DNA of 56,951 bases from Jaapia argillacea MUCL 33604 (Eukaryota > Basidiomycota > Agaricomycetes > Jaapiales > Jaapiaceae). Positions 37,740 through 47,136 of the stretch are shown here, piece by piece. The position numbers were made by a program, and so were the translations under genes. The stretch is from the NCBI GenBank assembly GCA_000697665.1, contig KL197718.1, positions 161,869 through 218,819 on the forward strand, read 5' to 3'. The stretch's first letter is position 1, and each line of letters begins with the position of its first letter. Below the pieces are notes generated by a model that searched no databases, had not been told where the DNA came from, and saw only the letters and a program-made list of their open reading frames with translations.

Positions 37740-39108
37740 TTAGCCTTGTCGCATAAAAAACAGTGGATGAGACGAGTAGCAGATAGAATCGGTGGAGAGT
37801 GGGAGATAGTGAACTGAAATCAGCGGAGCTCCTCTTGGACTATCCAAGACAGCTGTTAGTGCGAACCTGGGTCGAATCAAATCCGGCGCACCAAGTTCCG
37901 AAGACTCGACCATGGGATGTGCCTCTCGCAAAGTCTTGACAGCAATAGAAACGCGTTGATCCACAGTATTCTTGCGAAGATACTGTTGAGTATGTGTTCC
38001 CACTTCGCCCAATTTGTCCCAATCGCCCAACGACACGCTCTGCAACCCTTGCTCCACATTGAAACGAAAGTAAACATCTGGCTTGTCCCTGAAATGCTTC
38101 TCCAAGTCATCCGCCGTACGTTCACAATCAGTGGCGATATCTCGCAAAGCCTGAACGACTTGCAACGGAAGTATGTTCTGAAACATGCCCGAAGATTTTG
38201 GAAGCTTGATAACGTGTGCTTGACCGCTCCCGATACTGATAATACAGGCAATGGATCGCCCGGGGAAAATGAGGTCAGCTTCTTCGATGACTCGCATGGT
38301 CGGGTTGTTGTTCCCAAGCCCAGCATCCACAAAACGCTCCTTCACCGTGTCTCCAATATCGATAGGTTTGAAGAAGGTAGGGGCAGCGGACGTCGCTCTG
38401 GCTGCTTCCCATATAGTGCAATCGTAGCTTGCATTTTTCGGTGAGGGGTAAGTGCGGAAGAGGCGGGGGATGGAGGCGTTCATGTTGTCAGCCGCCATGG
38501 CACAGACGAATCTAATTGTCGATCGGTGTCTAGCACGCGAAAGGATCAGAGACGAGAAACTCACGTCTTGCAAACTTCCTTTTCAGGCCGAGGATCCAAC
38601 ATTCGAACTTCAGGGTTTGGTGGTGAGGTTGCCTTCCCCACGATATCTTTGATAGCCTTCTCCAAATTGGTTTTCTTGAACATACCATCTTGTCCCATCC
38701 ACTTCTTCTCCGAAAATACGCTTTCCGCTAACCGACCATAGGCGGCAATGGCCTCGTCGACGGACATCCGAAGACGACCAAGCATGAGTGCTATGAAACT
38801 GCATGGTGAACTGACATCAACATCCTGTCCTACGAGGGAGGAAAGGTAGAGATACGAACCCGCCCGTGCTCGTCCCACCGATGAGGTCAAAGTATTCACA
38901 AGGAAGCGGAGGGCTCGGTAGTTTATCCTGATGCTGGATTCTCTGCATCAACTCCCTCAACACCAGCAACTCGGACAAGCCACGGATTCCGCCACCATCT
39001 GATGAGTGAATCAGTACGGGTGTACTACAGGGACTAGTGATCGACGATGAGAGACGTACCAAGAGAGAGCAGTCTTAATCCTCTTGGTTCCTCTGCGTGA
39101 ATTGCCAT
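37740..39108 (-). CDS. Patatin-like phospholipase, cassette copy A
   Basis: Ser-Asp dyad lipid acyl hydrolase of the patatin/iPLA2 superfamily. ATG at 39106-39108 gives MAIHAEEPRGLRLLSLDGGG. The DGGGIRGLSELLVLRELMQR motif (oxyanion hole) is completed across the first intron, and FDLIGGTSTGG contains the GxSxG nucleophile. After the second intron come FIALMLGRLRMSVDEAI and MDPRPEKEVCKT-like sequence; after the third, FVCAMAADNMNASIPRLFRT, WEAARATSAAPTFFKP and FVDAGLGNNNP, the DG/A catalytic Asp. The C-terminal part is VYFRFNVEQGL and KNTVDQRVSIAVKTL. The 3' end is uncertain: the open frame runs to 37740, but a splice near DSPRGAPL would give a different tail. Adjacent to the P450 in the same orientation. 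Substrate unknown; most relatives release fatty acids from phospho- or galactolipids. Confidence 0.87.
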
Positions 39109-39663
39109 GATGGTTGACGACGATGAAGCGCAAGAGGACGCATTGCGGATGCGAAGCAGCGCGTTGACAGATTGGCGCTGTGCAATCACACCGCCATTCA
39201 GCGCTTGAGCCACCGAGGAACCCACGAGAACTAAAATATGATAAGTGAAGTTAATGAGCCCCCTTGCCGTCCGTTGTGCGAGTACTGTGAGCATAGGACC
39301 TATGCTCACAGTCGACTTCAAATCACAAGCCTATTGCTTATTGCCTGTTGCATAATTACATAAAGTGTCGCACAGCACTTCTTACGCTAGGGATACAGTT
39401 TCGACGTTCGGGTCGGGACTGTTTCCCGCCGTCACATCCATCTTTGCTTCGCTTACACAAGTCGCTTCAAAGCCAGAGGATCCAGGGAAGCCTTAATATT
39501 AATCCAGGAGAAACAGTCGACAGCCTAAAGCCTACATATGTCATCTATAAAAGTCCTAACCTGAGAATGATCACCAGAAACTACATAGTTGCAAGGCCGT
39601 ATGAACTCCCCGATACGTCCTCAAACCACTTGATCCTTTCCCCGAGACCGCCTTACTCAACAT
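39109..39663. other. Patatin A promoter and P450 A 3' flank
   Basis: Intergenic DNA between the patatin start and the P450 stop. It contains a perfect 14-bp inverted repeat at 39284-39312. No gene recognised. Confidence 0.5.
39284..39312. promoter_or_regulatory. Perfect 29-bp palindrome upstream of patatin A
   Basis: Arms ACTGTGAGCATAGG and CCTATGCTCACAGT pair perfectly around a single A. It lies about 175 bp upstream of the patatin A start. The equivalent place in copy B (about 46855-46885) keeps the left arm partly but has lost the right arm. It could be a dimeric transcription-factor site. Confidence 0.5.
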
Positions 39664-41772
39664 CTACGATCTCCGTTTCCTAAACATAACCTCCGCAGTC
39701 GGGTTGGGAGAACACGCAGTCGCAAAGTAAAAATCAGCCGGTCGAACACCCTCATTCTCCAATTTTAGATCATACGTGATCACAACATGCGCCAACATTG
39801 CCTTTAACTCGTTCGAGGCGAAGAAACGGCCAGGACTAAGTGTTAATGGAGTGAGTATGAAATGAGGTACCTCGGAAAAGGGATCTGAACACACCAGGCA
39901 TGTCTACCGTGTCCGAATGGCACATAATCCACTCCAGTAGAAACGAATTGATGTTTCGTACCCTCACCTTCCTCCTCCCTCATATTGGCAAATCGGAAAC
40001 CGTCGAATACATCGGGGTCGGAATAATTGCCTTCGTCATGGTGCATTGGAGCTGCGGCGGTTGATACATAATGGCCGACGGGGACCCGTGTGCCGTCAGA
40101 GAATGTGAAAGGCTGCAGGACTTTACGAGTCATAGATACTGGACGGAACGATGTTCAGATTTTAGGACGATCGAAGATGGGGTGGATGTGGGGAGAGATA
40201 CACACCACATCCTATCCCATTAAACCTTTGAGATTCCTTCAAGAAACTATCCAACTTCCTCATCTTCTGCATAGCAGCTTTTGTCCATCCCTCTTCCTTG
40301 ACGATCGCCTCAACCTCTTCTCGCATGGGTTGAATATACTGAGGGTTCGCGGCGAGATGGAACAGTGCATGGGTGAAGCTCTAGGGGTGGATATATGAGC
40401 ACTTCTATGGCCAAAAGCGGATGGACTGATAGTCACCATCGAAGACGTATGGATCGCGGCAAAGTTGACGGTCAAGATCCGAAGAGTCCAGTTCCGAATG
40501 GTACGCTCTTCACCTTTGGCGTCTTCCATGAACCACATAAGCATATCATTCTGCGGTAGAAAGAGTTTTAAGAAATGTGTCAGAGGATAATAAGTTTTCG
40601 AGAGACAACATATTGACGAACAGGTTTGTCAGACCAGTCTTCACCATACTCTTCCATGCACTTCAGGCGCTCTTCAATAAGTGGCTGCAAATGTTTCATG
40701 CCCCGTTCAATGCTAGCAGGCACATTGGTGAAAAGTCGACCGGCCAGGCTGAAGAAGGCAAGCACCGAAGTCAGACGGTATGAAACGATAATCGCGACGA
40801 TGCTACTCACGGTTTCAAGAAAGACGGGAATAGATTGATAATCGCAGCACCTTTTACGACGTCGATCGTGAATTGGATGTTCAGTTGTCCATAATCTTTG
40901 TTGCGGCCTGATAGAAGGGTGTTTATGTGTAAAGTTCGCAACGACAACGGAGCCGAACACACATAGGGGTAGGCCGACGAAGACCCTGTTACTGATGCGA
41001 CATACAACTTGCATGATCGTAGATAATCCCGGCAACTTGGTCCACTCTAGAAACGTTGGGGTTCAATTCTGGAAGTGGGGTGATTGAGGTTAAACGTACC
41101 ATCTGTAGGGGGGATGACATCTGTGAAGGCAGCGGCCACTTCATCTCGAACATCGGGGAATAACTTCGCAAGGCTCCTGGTTAACTGAGACCTGACGATT
41201 GGGATGTGATATCCGTCATGATGAACGTTTGAACCAAGTGTATATGTGATGGCAAGCGACTGAAAGGTTTCGGAGAAAATGAGATATATATTTAGGGTAA
41301 GTTGGGGGAGGTACAAACTTCGTTGATCGCTTCGGCAAAGGACAAAACATTGTCCGGTGCCTTGCGAACGTCTTCGACCAGCTTCGGATCGCCAACGATG
41401 ATATTCCACTGGCCAATCCCAGCGATCTTGAAAGGGGCTCCCTTGAACTATTCAAAGTGCAGTCAGTACAAGTAGTTGAGATGGAAACCAAAGATCATAT
41501 TGACCTTATCGTAGCCCGCTTGAACTAGCTTGGGTGCGCTGAGCAAGAAACGAATTGATCCGATATACGACAACAGTGGCACCGAAGGGCCTCCAAGAGT
41601 TGGGATGGCATCGATCTGTGGGGAGACGACATGTCGATATTCCCGCTGAGTACAAAATGAGGGAATGGTCAATACTCACGATACGCTCCTCAGAAGTAAG
41701 ATAGCGCAATCCAAGAAACACCAGAGCACCGGCACCAGCGAAAATCCAGGTGGGGTACGATATGTCGCCCAT
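39664..41772 (-). CDS. Cytochrome P450 monooxygenase, cassette copy A
   Basis: Membrane-anchored microsomal P450 of about 510 residues. ATG at 41770-41772 starts MGDISYPTWIFAGAGALVFL, the N-terminal anchor. The proline-rich hinge region has IPTLGGPSVPLLSYIGS. Later exons give GRNKDYGQLNIQFTIDVVKG and FTNVPASIERGMKHLQP. The I-helix reads NFAAIHTSS, with His in place of the usual acidic residue. The K-helix ExxR is in LKESQRFNG. The substrate-recognition strand is RKVLQPFTFSDGTRVPVGHY, and the heme loop FGHGRHACPGRFFA is assembled across an intron. TAG at 39664-39666 follows MFRKRRS. About eleven exons. The I-helix form FAAIHT[TS]S is found in fungal ent-kaurene-oxidase-like (CYP503-related) P450s, so a terpenoid or lipid oxidation is plausible; the family assignment is inference. 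Confidence 0.9.
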
Positions 41773-41845
41773 GGTGAACGCGATGGAAAACTTGTGAGCT
41801 GGACGTTCGCCCGCAAGCTGGGGGCGCTCAGCGGCTCGGTAGCGC

Positions 41846-42127
41846 TATTTTAGGGGTTGCACCCCATGTCCGAACCGTCATTAGAACCTGATGGTGAGAA
41901 GACATCAGCAATGGATGCACGAACGGGGATCGCAGAGTCACTGTCGAACCCAGTTGAAGATCCGAAGAATCATCGAACTGTGCTTGCTGGCACTTCCCGG
42001 ATCCCCGGATGAGTATGGTATTGAGTATGGCTATTCGAGTGGTTGCACCTCATGTCCGAGCTGTCATTAAAACCTGATGGCGAGGAGATATCAGGAATGG
42101 ATCCACGAATAAGGATCGTAGAGTATA
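41846..42127. repeat. Direct 90-bp repeat pair in P450 A promoter
   Basis: Two copies (41846-41940 and 42031-42127) share the order GGTTGCACC, CATGTCCGA, CTGATGG and GGATCG and are about 80 percent identical by eye. The same pair lies in the P450 B promoter at 49326-49420 and 49511-49607. Possibly a duplicated regulatory module. Confidence 0.65.
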
Positions 42128-42676
42128 AGTTACAGCCATGTTTACAGGGGTCGGACAGTCCGCGACAATGTGGCCATTTTTAATTTCGGGATATTCACAT
42201 GCCTGGTAGAACCCCGATAGGCGGGCGAACGTGGATAATTATAAAGCGGTTTGCGAGATCATGAGGAGAAGCCCCGAGAAGCCCGATGATCACTTGCAGT
42301 CGAACGTCAGGCTGGGAGTGGACATTTTGCTGAGCGTTGCGTGTCGTCCGAATATATCGTAGATGGCGTGTAATGTTGTAACTACAGCGGACGGCGTGCA
42401 AGGTGCAATGTGGGTGCAGATCCGAAAAATCCTCAACCACGCCCCCGTGTGAGAGGTGAAATGTGAAATGTGACACCACAACCGCGAACGGCCCGGTTCT
42501 CAGGCTTCCTCGTCGGGCGACTCGGACATGGTTCTATGCTCTGATGGCGAACAACGCGTGCGCATCCATTTCACGTGTCTTTAATCTGGCGAAAGGCTCA
42601 TATCTCCTCCCTCTGTTGGGTCTCTTCCCAGATCAAACCTTCCCTCCTCGAGATGATCCTCTCCCTCCTCCCATGA

Positions 42677-42860
42677 TTCCCCACCATGAATCAGCTGGGA
42701 GGTATTCCTGTCAGGGCAGCCCCACCGTCCTCCAATATCACTTCATATATTGCCCCTCTTTCCAACGATTGCACTTCAAAGATATCTCAGACAATCAGAC
42801 ATCCAAGCCTGAAAACGCCCCCCTAGTTTACTCGGCTTAAGCTTGGGCAATTCGTCACTT
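42677..42860. mobile_element. Fragment of non-LTR retroelement 3' region
   Basis: Matches 53170-53345 with scattered changes, for example GGCAGCCCCACC, TCCTCCAATATCAC, AAAGATATCTCAGACAA and TCCAAGCCTGAAAACGC. It abuts the right edge of the duplicated cassette. It carries no complete coding sequence. Confidence 0.75.
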
Positions 42861-43525
42861 CAACACTGCCTGTTTCCGGTCAGCCACCCAGCTCAAGTGG
42901 TCTGTCCTCAGAATCTAGATGAGTTCAAATTTCCTGTTCTGACAGTCGAGCTTGGTCTCCAAATCTTGCACGACGATACGTGTATGTAGCTCCTTCGTCT
43001 CTCTCCAACTGCCCTATTTTACACCGCTTGCTTGCATGATATAATGAAAATCCCGCACCGTCGCACGTGAAACCCATGGAGCATTATAGTCCCATCGACT
43101 CTCTTTGACGTGATTGAGGGCCCTTTCGTCACTCTATTTTTACAGCATAGCTTTCCTTCTATCGTTCGAATCCCGGCGCTGATGCTCCTCGAACTTCAGA
43201 GGATTCAGCTTCTTGATGCATCCCCCACGCACGAGCTGCCTCCAGCGTTGTAGTGACTGTTCTCGGCGTAAACTTACCATTACTTATCGAGGAATAACAT
43301 TCGAATGTGATGCTCGCAATGAAATGAGTTTCAGCACAGTTTATGAATCTACTGAACGCCACAGTTTCGCCTAACAAGTGTACACATCAAATGTGGAGTG
43401 TGCAGAATTGGTGCAGAAGAGTTCTCTCCATCGTCATATCGAAGTCCCTCTTCATGTTTCCTCTATAAAATCACAATTATCCCTTCTAATCAACCCCCAA
43501 ATCTATCCCACTCCTACTGTACACC

Positions 43526-44027
43526 ATGCCCCCGCGCGAGACCACCTTAATGGGCCTGCCGCGCCTATCCCGACGCTGGGCGTCCACGAGCTCAGACATA
43601 CCCAAACCAACACCTCGTAAAGGTCGTAAAGGTCATTTATACGGACCTAAACCCGAGCACCCTCCAGTCACACCTGAGGAATATGTGAGGATCACGAAGA
43701 GGAGGATTAGCAAGGCTGAACGGGACGAGAGGATGGACGTCACTCTCGCTCTGACACCCGTAAAGACGTGCGTTTTCTTCTTGTTATCATATTCTCGTAG
43801 TACTCAAGTTGTTACCCTCCTGAATTCAGTTATATGGGAGGTTTCACCAGACCCCGTGATATCCGTACATCAAATTGGTGGACGGGTGGAAGGTACAAGA
43901 ATATGGGCAAGTGTACGAATCACCACCTCCAGCAGCCTACACCTCCCACACCGTTTTCCTCCTCGAATCCCGTTATACAATACAACCACGGTATTGGTCG
44001 AGCCGATACTCCCGAATCGGATCGTAG
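43526..44027 (+). CDS. Small unknown protein, probable mitochondrial targeting (frame broken)
   Basis: Two exons, 43526-43767 and 43830-44027. The N terminus MPPRETTLMGLPRLSRRWAS is arginine-rich, hydroxylated and acid-free after the start, like a mitochondrial presequence. It continues RKGRKGHLYGPKPEHPPVTP, EEYVRITKRRISKAERDERM and LTPVKT. Exon 2 gives YMGGFTRPRDIRTSNWWTGG, and the tail ESRYTIQPRYW ends at TAG 44025-44027. One base is missing near 43910 (GGGCAAGTG here, GGGCAAAGTG in the second copy), which shifts the frame. The break is next to an assembly gap and the copies differ by other single-base indels, so a consensus error is more likely than a real mutation. I do not recognise the family. 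Confidence 0.6.
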
Positions 44028-44028
44028 G

Positions 44029-44048
44029 NNNNNNNNNNNNNNNNNNNN
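44029..44048. other. Assembly gap (20 N)
   Basis: Twenty undetermined bases. The 411 bp before the gap (43618-44028) are repeated after it (44049-44458), so the scaffold join is suspect. Confidence 0.99.
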
Positions 44049-44458
44049 TAAAGGTCGTAAAGGTCATTTATACGGACCTAAACCCGAGCACCCTCCAGTC
44101 ACACCTGAGGAATATGTGAGGATCACGAAGAGGAGGATTAGCAAGGCTGAACGGGACGAGAGGATGGACGTCACTCTCGCTCTGACACCCGTAAAGACGT
44201 GCGTTTTCTTCTTGTTATCATATTCTCGTAGTACTCAAGTTGTTACCCTCCTGAATTCAGTTATATGGGAGGTTTCACCAGACCCCGTGATATCCGTACA
44301 TCAAATTGGTGGACGGGTGGAAGGTACAAGAATATGGGCAAAGTGTACGAATCACCACCTCCAGCAGCCTACACCTCCCACACCGTTTTCCTCCTCGAAT
44401 CCCGTTATACAATCAACCACGGTATTGGTCGAGCCGATACTCCCGAATGGATCGTAGG
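44049..44458 (+). repeat. Second copy of the small-gene body after the gap
   Basis: A near-exact repeat of 43618-44028, lacking the first 92 bp of the gene including its start codon. It differs only by single-base indels: an extra A in GGGCAAAGTG, a missing A in ATACAATC and a missing C in GAATGG. The pattern fits an unresolved overlap at a contig end rather than a biological tandem duplication. Confidence 0.8.
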
Positions 44459-45172
44459 CGTTTGTCGCGAAGTCGACCTGATCCCTGTCCTGCAGTTTTA
44501 CAATTCAGCACTTACTTTCTAGTATCTTGGAGGAAGCCGCTGAGAACTGTCGACGTGGAGCTGGACCCTGGCTGACGCACGAGGGCTATTTCTTGTGAGC
44601 CGTTGGGCTTTCGAGACTCAGCGCCCGCGCGGCTTTCAGTATGAAGCTCGATGCCGTTCCATCATACACTTTTACTAGGCTAGACTAACGGTCAAGTTGG
44701 GCGTTTCCCTTCTGAATTCTTTCCCATACGTCGACATCGTATTCCAGCGCTCAACTAAACTTATCCGGATTCTATGTGCTCAGGTACTATCTTTTCCTTC
44801 AAGCGCTTTCTTGGTCGCCCCTGGGTTTCATGAATACCGTTCCCGCCCCAGGGGCCACTACTAATGTCTTATCTCTCCCCGTTGCTTCTTCACATATCTC
44901 TGCCCATCTCCCTTTAAAGGTCGGTGTCGTATCTGCTTCGGAAGGTTCACCGGTAGTCCCTTCGTACATGCACGCTGGCTGGGAATGTACAAAAACCCCG
45001 GTTATACATTTGATGTCCAGATTTTGGATCCAGTTCGACAATCTCATTCCCAACGCTGATGGTAACACGATTGAAGAACCATTGTCATCTCGTCGCCAAC
45101 ACTCTTCCCTGTTCGACACTCGGGAACTTGCTCACGGACAGAACAAAGCACCAGCAGGATCTTCTGTTATAA
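44459..45172. other. Left edge of cassette copy B, no intact gene
   Basis: Corresponds to the region 36935-37740 of copy A. It holds the same coding-like minus-strand stretch with a different frame, so no gene is called. Confidence 0.4.
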
Positions 45173-46662
45173 TCAACCAATAAAGCGAGCCTTCAGCAGG
45201 TGCGCCAGTGCGCGGCAGGCAGTTTGAGCGATCGTATGCAACATTTGTGGGCTATTCGACGACTCTGGTACATACATATAGAAAAACCAAAACGAATAAT
45301 AACGCGACATTGGCCTAGTCGCGTGAGACAAGTAGATAAAAGTAGCAAATAGAATCGGTAAGGAATGGGAGACAGTCAGCGGAGCTCCTCTTGGACTATT
45401 CAAGACATCTGTTAGTACGAACCTGGGTCGAATCAAATCCGGCGTACCAAGTTCCGAAGACTCGACCATGGGATGTGCCTCTCTCAAAGTCTTGACAGCG
45501 ACAGAAACACGTTGATCCACGGTATTCTTGTGAAGATACTGCTGAGTATGTGTTCCCACTTCGCCCAGTTTGTCCCATTGGCCCAACGACACGTTCTGTA
45601 ACCCTTGCTCCACATTGAAACGAAAGTAAACATCTGGCTTGTCCCTGAAATGCTTCTCCACGTCTTCCGCCGTACGTTCACAATCAGTAGCGATATCTCG
45701 CAAGGCTTGAACGACATTCAACGGAATAATGTTCTGGAACATGCCTGAAGATTTTGTAAGCTTGATAACGTCTGCTTGACCGCACCCGATACTGATAATA
45801 CAGGCGATCGGTCGGCCGGGGAAAATGAGGTCAGCTTCTTCGATGACTCGCATGGTTGGGTTGTTGTTTCCAAGCCCAGCATCCACAAAATGCTCCTTCA
45901 CTGTGTCTCCAATCTCGATAGGTTTGAAGAAGGTAGGGGCCGCAGACGTCGCTCTGGCTGCTTCCCATATAGTGTAATTGTAGCTTGCATTTTTCGGTGA
46001 GGGGTAGGTGCGGAAGAGGCGGGGAATGGAGGCGTTCATGTTGTCAGCCGCCATCGCACAGACGAATCTGATTGTGGTTCAATGTCTAGCACGCGAAAGC
46101 GAAAGGATCAGAGACGAGAAACTCATGTCTTGCAAACTTCCTTTTCAGGTCGACGATCCAACATTCGAACTTCAGGGTCTGGTGGTGAGGTCGCCTTCCC
46201 AATGATATCTTTGATAGCCTTCTCCAAATTGGACTTCTTGAACGTTCCGTCCTGCCCCATCCACTCTTTCTCTGAAAATACACTTCCCGCCAACCGACCA
46301 TAGGCGGCAATGGCCTGATCGACGGTCATCCGAAGACGCCCAAGCATGAGCGCTATGAACCTGGATTGTGAACTGATATCAACATCCTGCCCTATTGGGG
46401 AGAAAAGGCGGAGATACGCACCCGCCCGTGCTCGTCCCACCGATGAGGTCAAAGTATTCACAAGGAAGCGGAGGGCTCGGTAGTTTATCCTGATGCTGGA
46501 TTCTCTGCATCAACTCCCTCAACACCAGCAACTCGGACAAGCCACGGATTCCACCACCATCTGGTACGTGAATCAGGACTATAATGACCGGTAGTCAACG
46601 ATGGGAGACGTACCAAGGGAGAACAGTCTTAATCCTCTTGGTTCCTCTGCGTGGGATGCCAT
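45173..46662 (-). CDS. Patatin-like phospholipase, cassette copy B
   Basis: Paralogue of the patatin gene at 37740-39108 with identical exon layout. ATG at 46660-46662 gives MASHAEEPRGLRLFSLDGGG; the nucleophile GGTSTGG, FIALMLGRLRMTVDQAI and FVCAMAADNMNASIPRLFRT follow. FVDAGLGNNNP supplies the catalytic Asp. Differences from copy A are mostly conservative (SVDEAI to TVDQAI, IDIGD to IEIGD, SIAVK to SVAVK), and all splice sites are retained, so both copies look functional. The open frame extends to 45173 and would encode a longer C terminus than copy A (through MSRYYSFWFFYMYVPESS). The tails of the two copies are unrelated after DSPRGAPL, so the true stop or last intron is uncertain. The promoter lacks the perfect palindrome of copy A. 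Confidence 0.85.
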
Positions 46663-47136
46663 GATGGTTGACGACGTTGAAGCGCAAGAGGACGTATGGC
46701 GGATGGGATGCTGACGAGAAGCAGCATGCTGACAGATTAGCGCTGTGCAATCGCACCGCGATTGAGCGCTTGGGCCACGTACACATCGAGGAACCCAAGA
46801 GAACTAAAATATGATAAGTGACGTTAATGAGCCCCTTGCCGTCCGTTGTGCTAGTACTGTGAGCACAGGAACCCCCAGTCAAACTTCAAAATTAGAAGCA
46901 TGTTGCCTGTCGCATAATTATATAGAGTGCGGCCCAGCACTTCGCTTAATCTTAATCCAGGAAAAACAGGGGACAGTCCAATTGGCCAAAGCCTACATGC
47001 TGTATGTCATCTATACAAGTCCTAACCTAAGAATGTTCACTACATAGTAATGTCGCAATGCCGTATCAACTCGCCGATACGTTCTCAAACCACATCATCC
47101 TTTCCCTGAGACTACATACCTTATTCAACGTACGGT
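46663..47136. other. Patatin B promoter and P450 B 3' flank
   Basis: Counterpart of 39109-39663, about 80 bp shorter because of deletions around 46945-46955. No gene recognised. Confidence 0.5.

Larger units (their letters stand above)
36935..42669. repeat. Segmental duplication, copy A (patatin plus P450 cassette)
   Basis: A direct repeat of about 5.7 kb shared with about 44510-50129. It carries a patatin-like gene and a P450 gene in the same order and strand. The left edge is around CTTACTTTCTAGTA near 36945 and the right edge is at CTCCCTCCT ending near 42669, after which the copies differ completely. Coding and intron DNA differ by several percent, while the P450 5' flank is nearly identical. 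Confidence 0.9.
41773..43525. other. P450 A promoter, retroelement fragment, then no gene
   Basis: 41773-42340 is the P450 5' flank, nearly identical to copy B and holding a 90-bp direct repeat (41846-41940 and 42031-42127). The cassette ends at about 42669. 42677-42860 matches the 3' region of the non-LTR element near 53170-53345. The remaining DNA to 43525 shows no gene. The small unknown gene starts at 43526. Confidence 0.5.

Noticed and set aside
43160-43180. TTCGAATCC-like T-loop word suggesting a tRNA
   Set aside because: The flanking bases do not form a T-stem and no acceptor or anticodon arm fits upstream.
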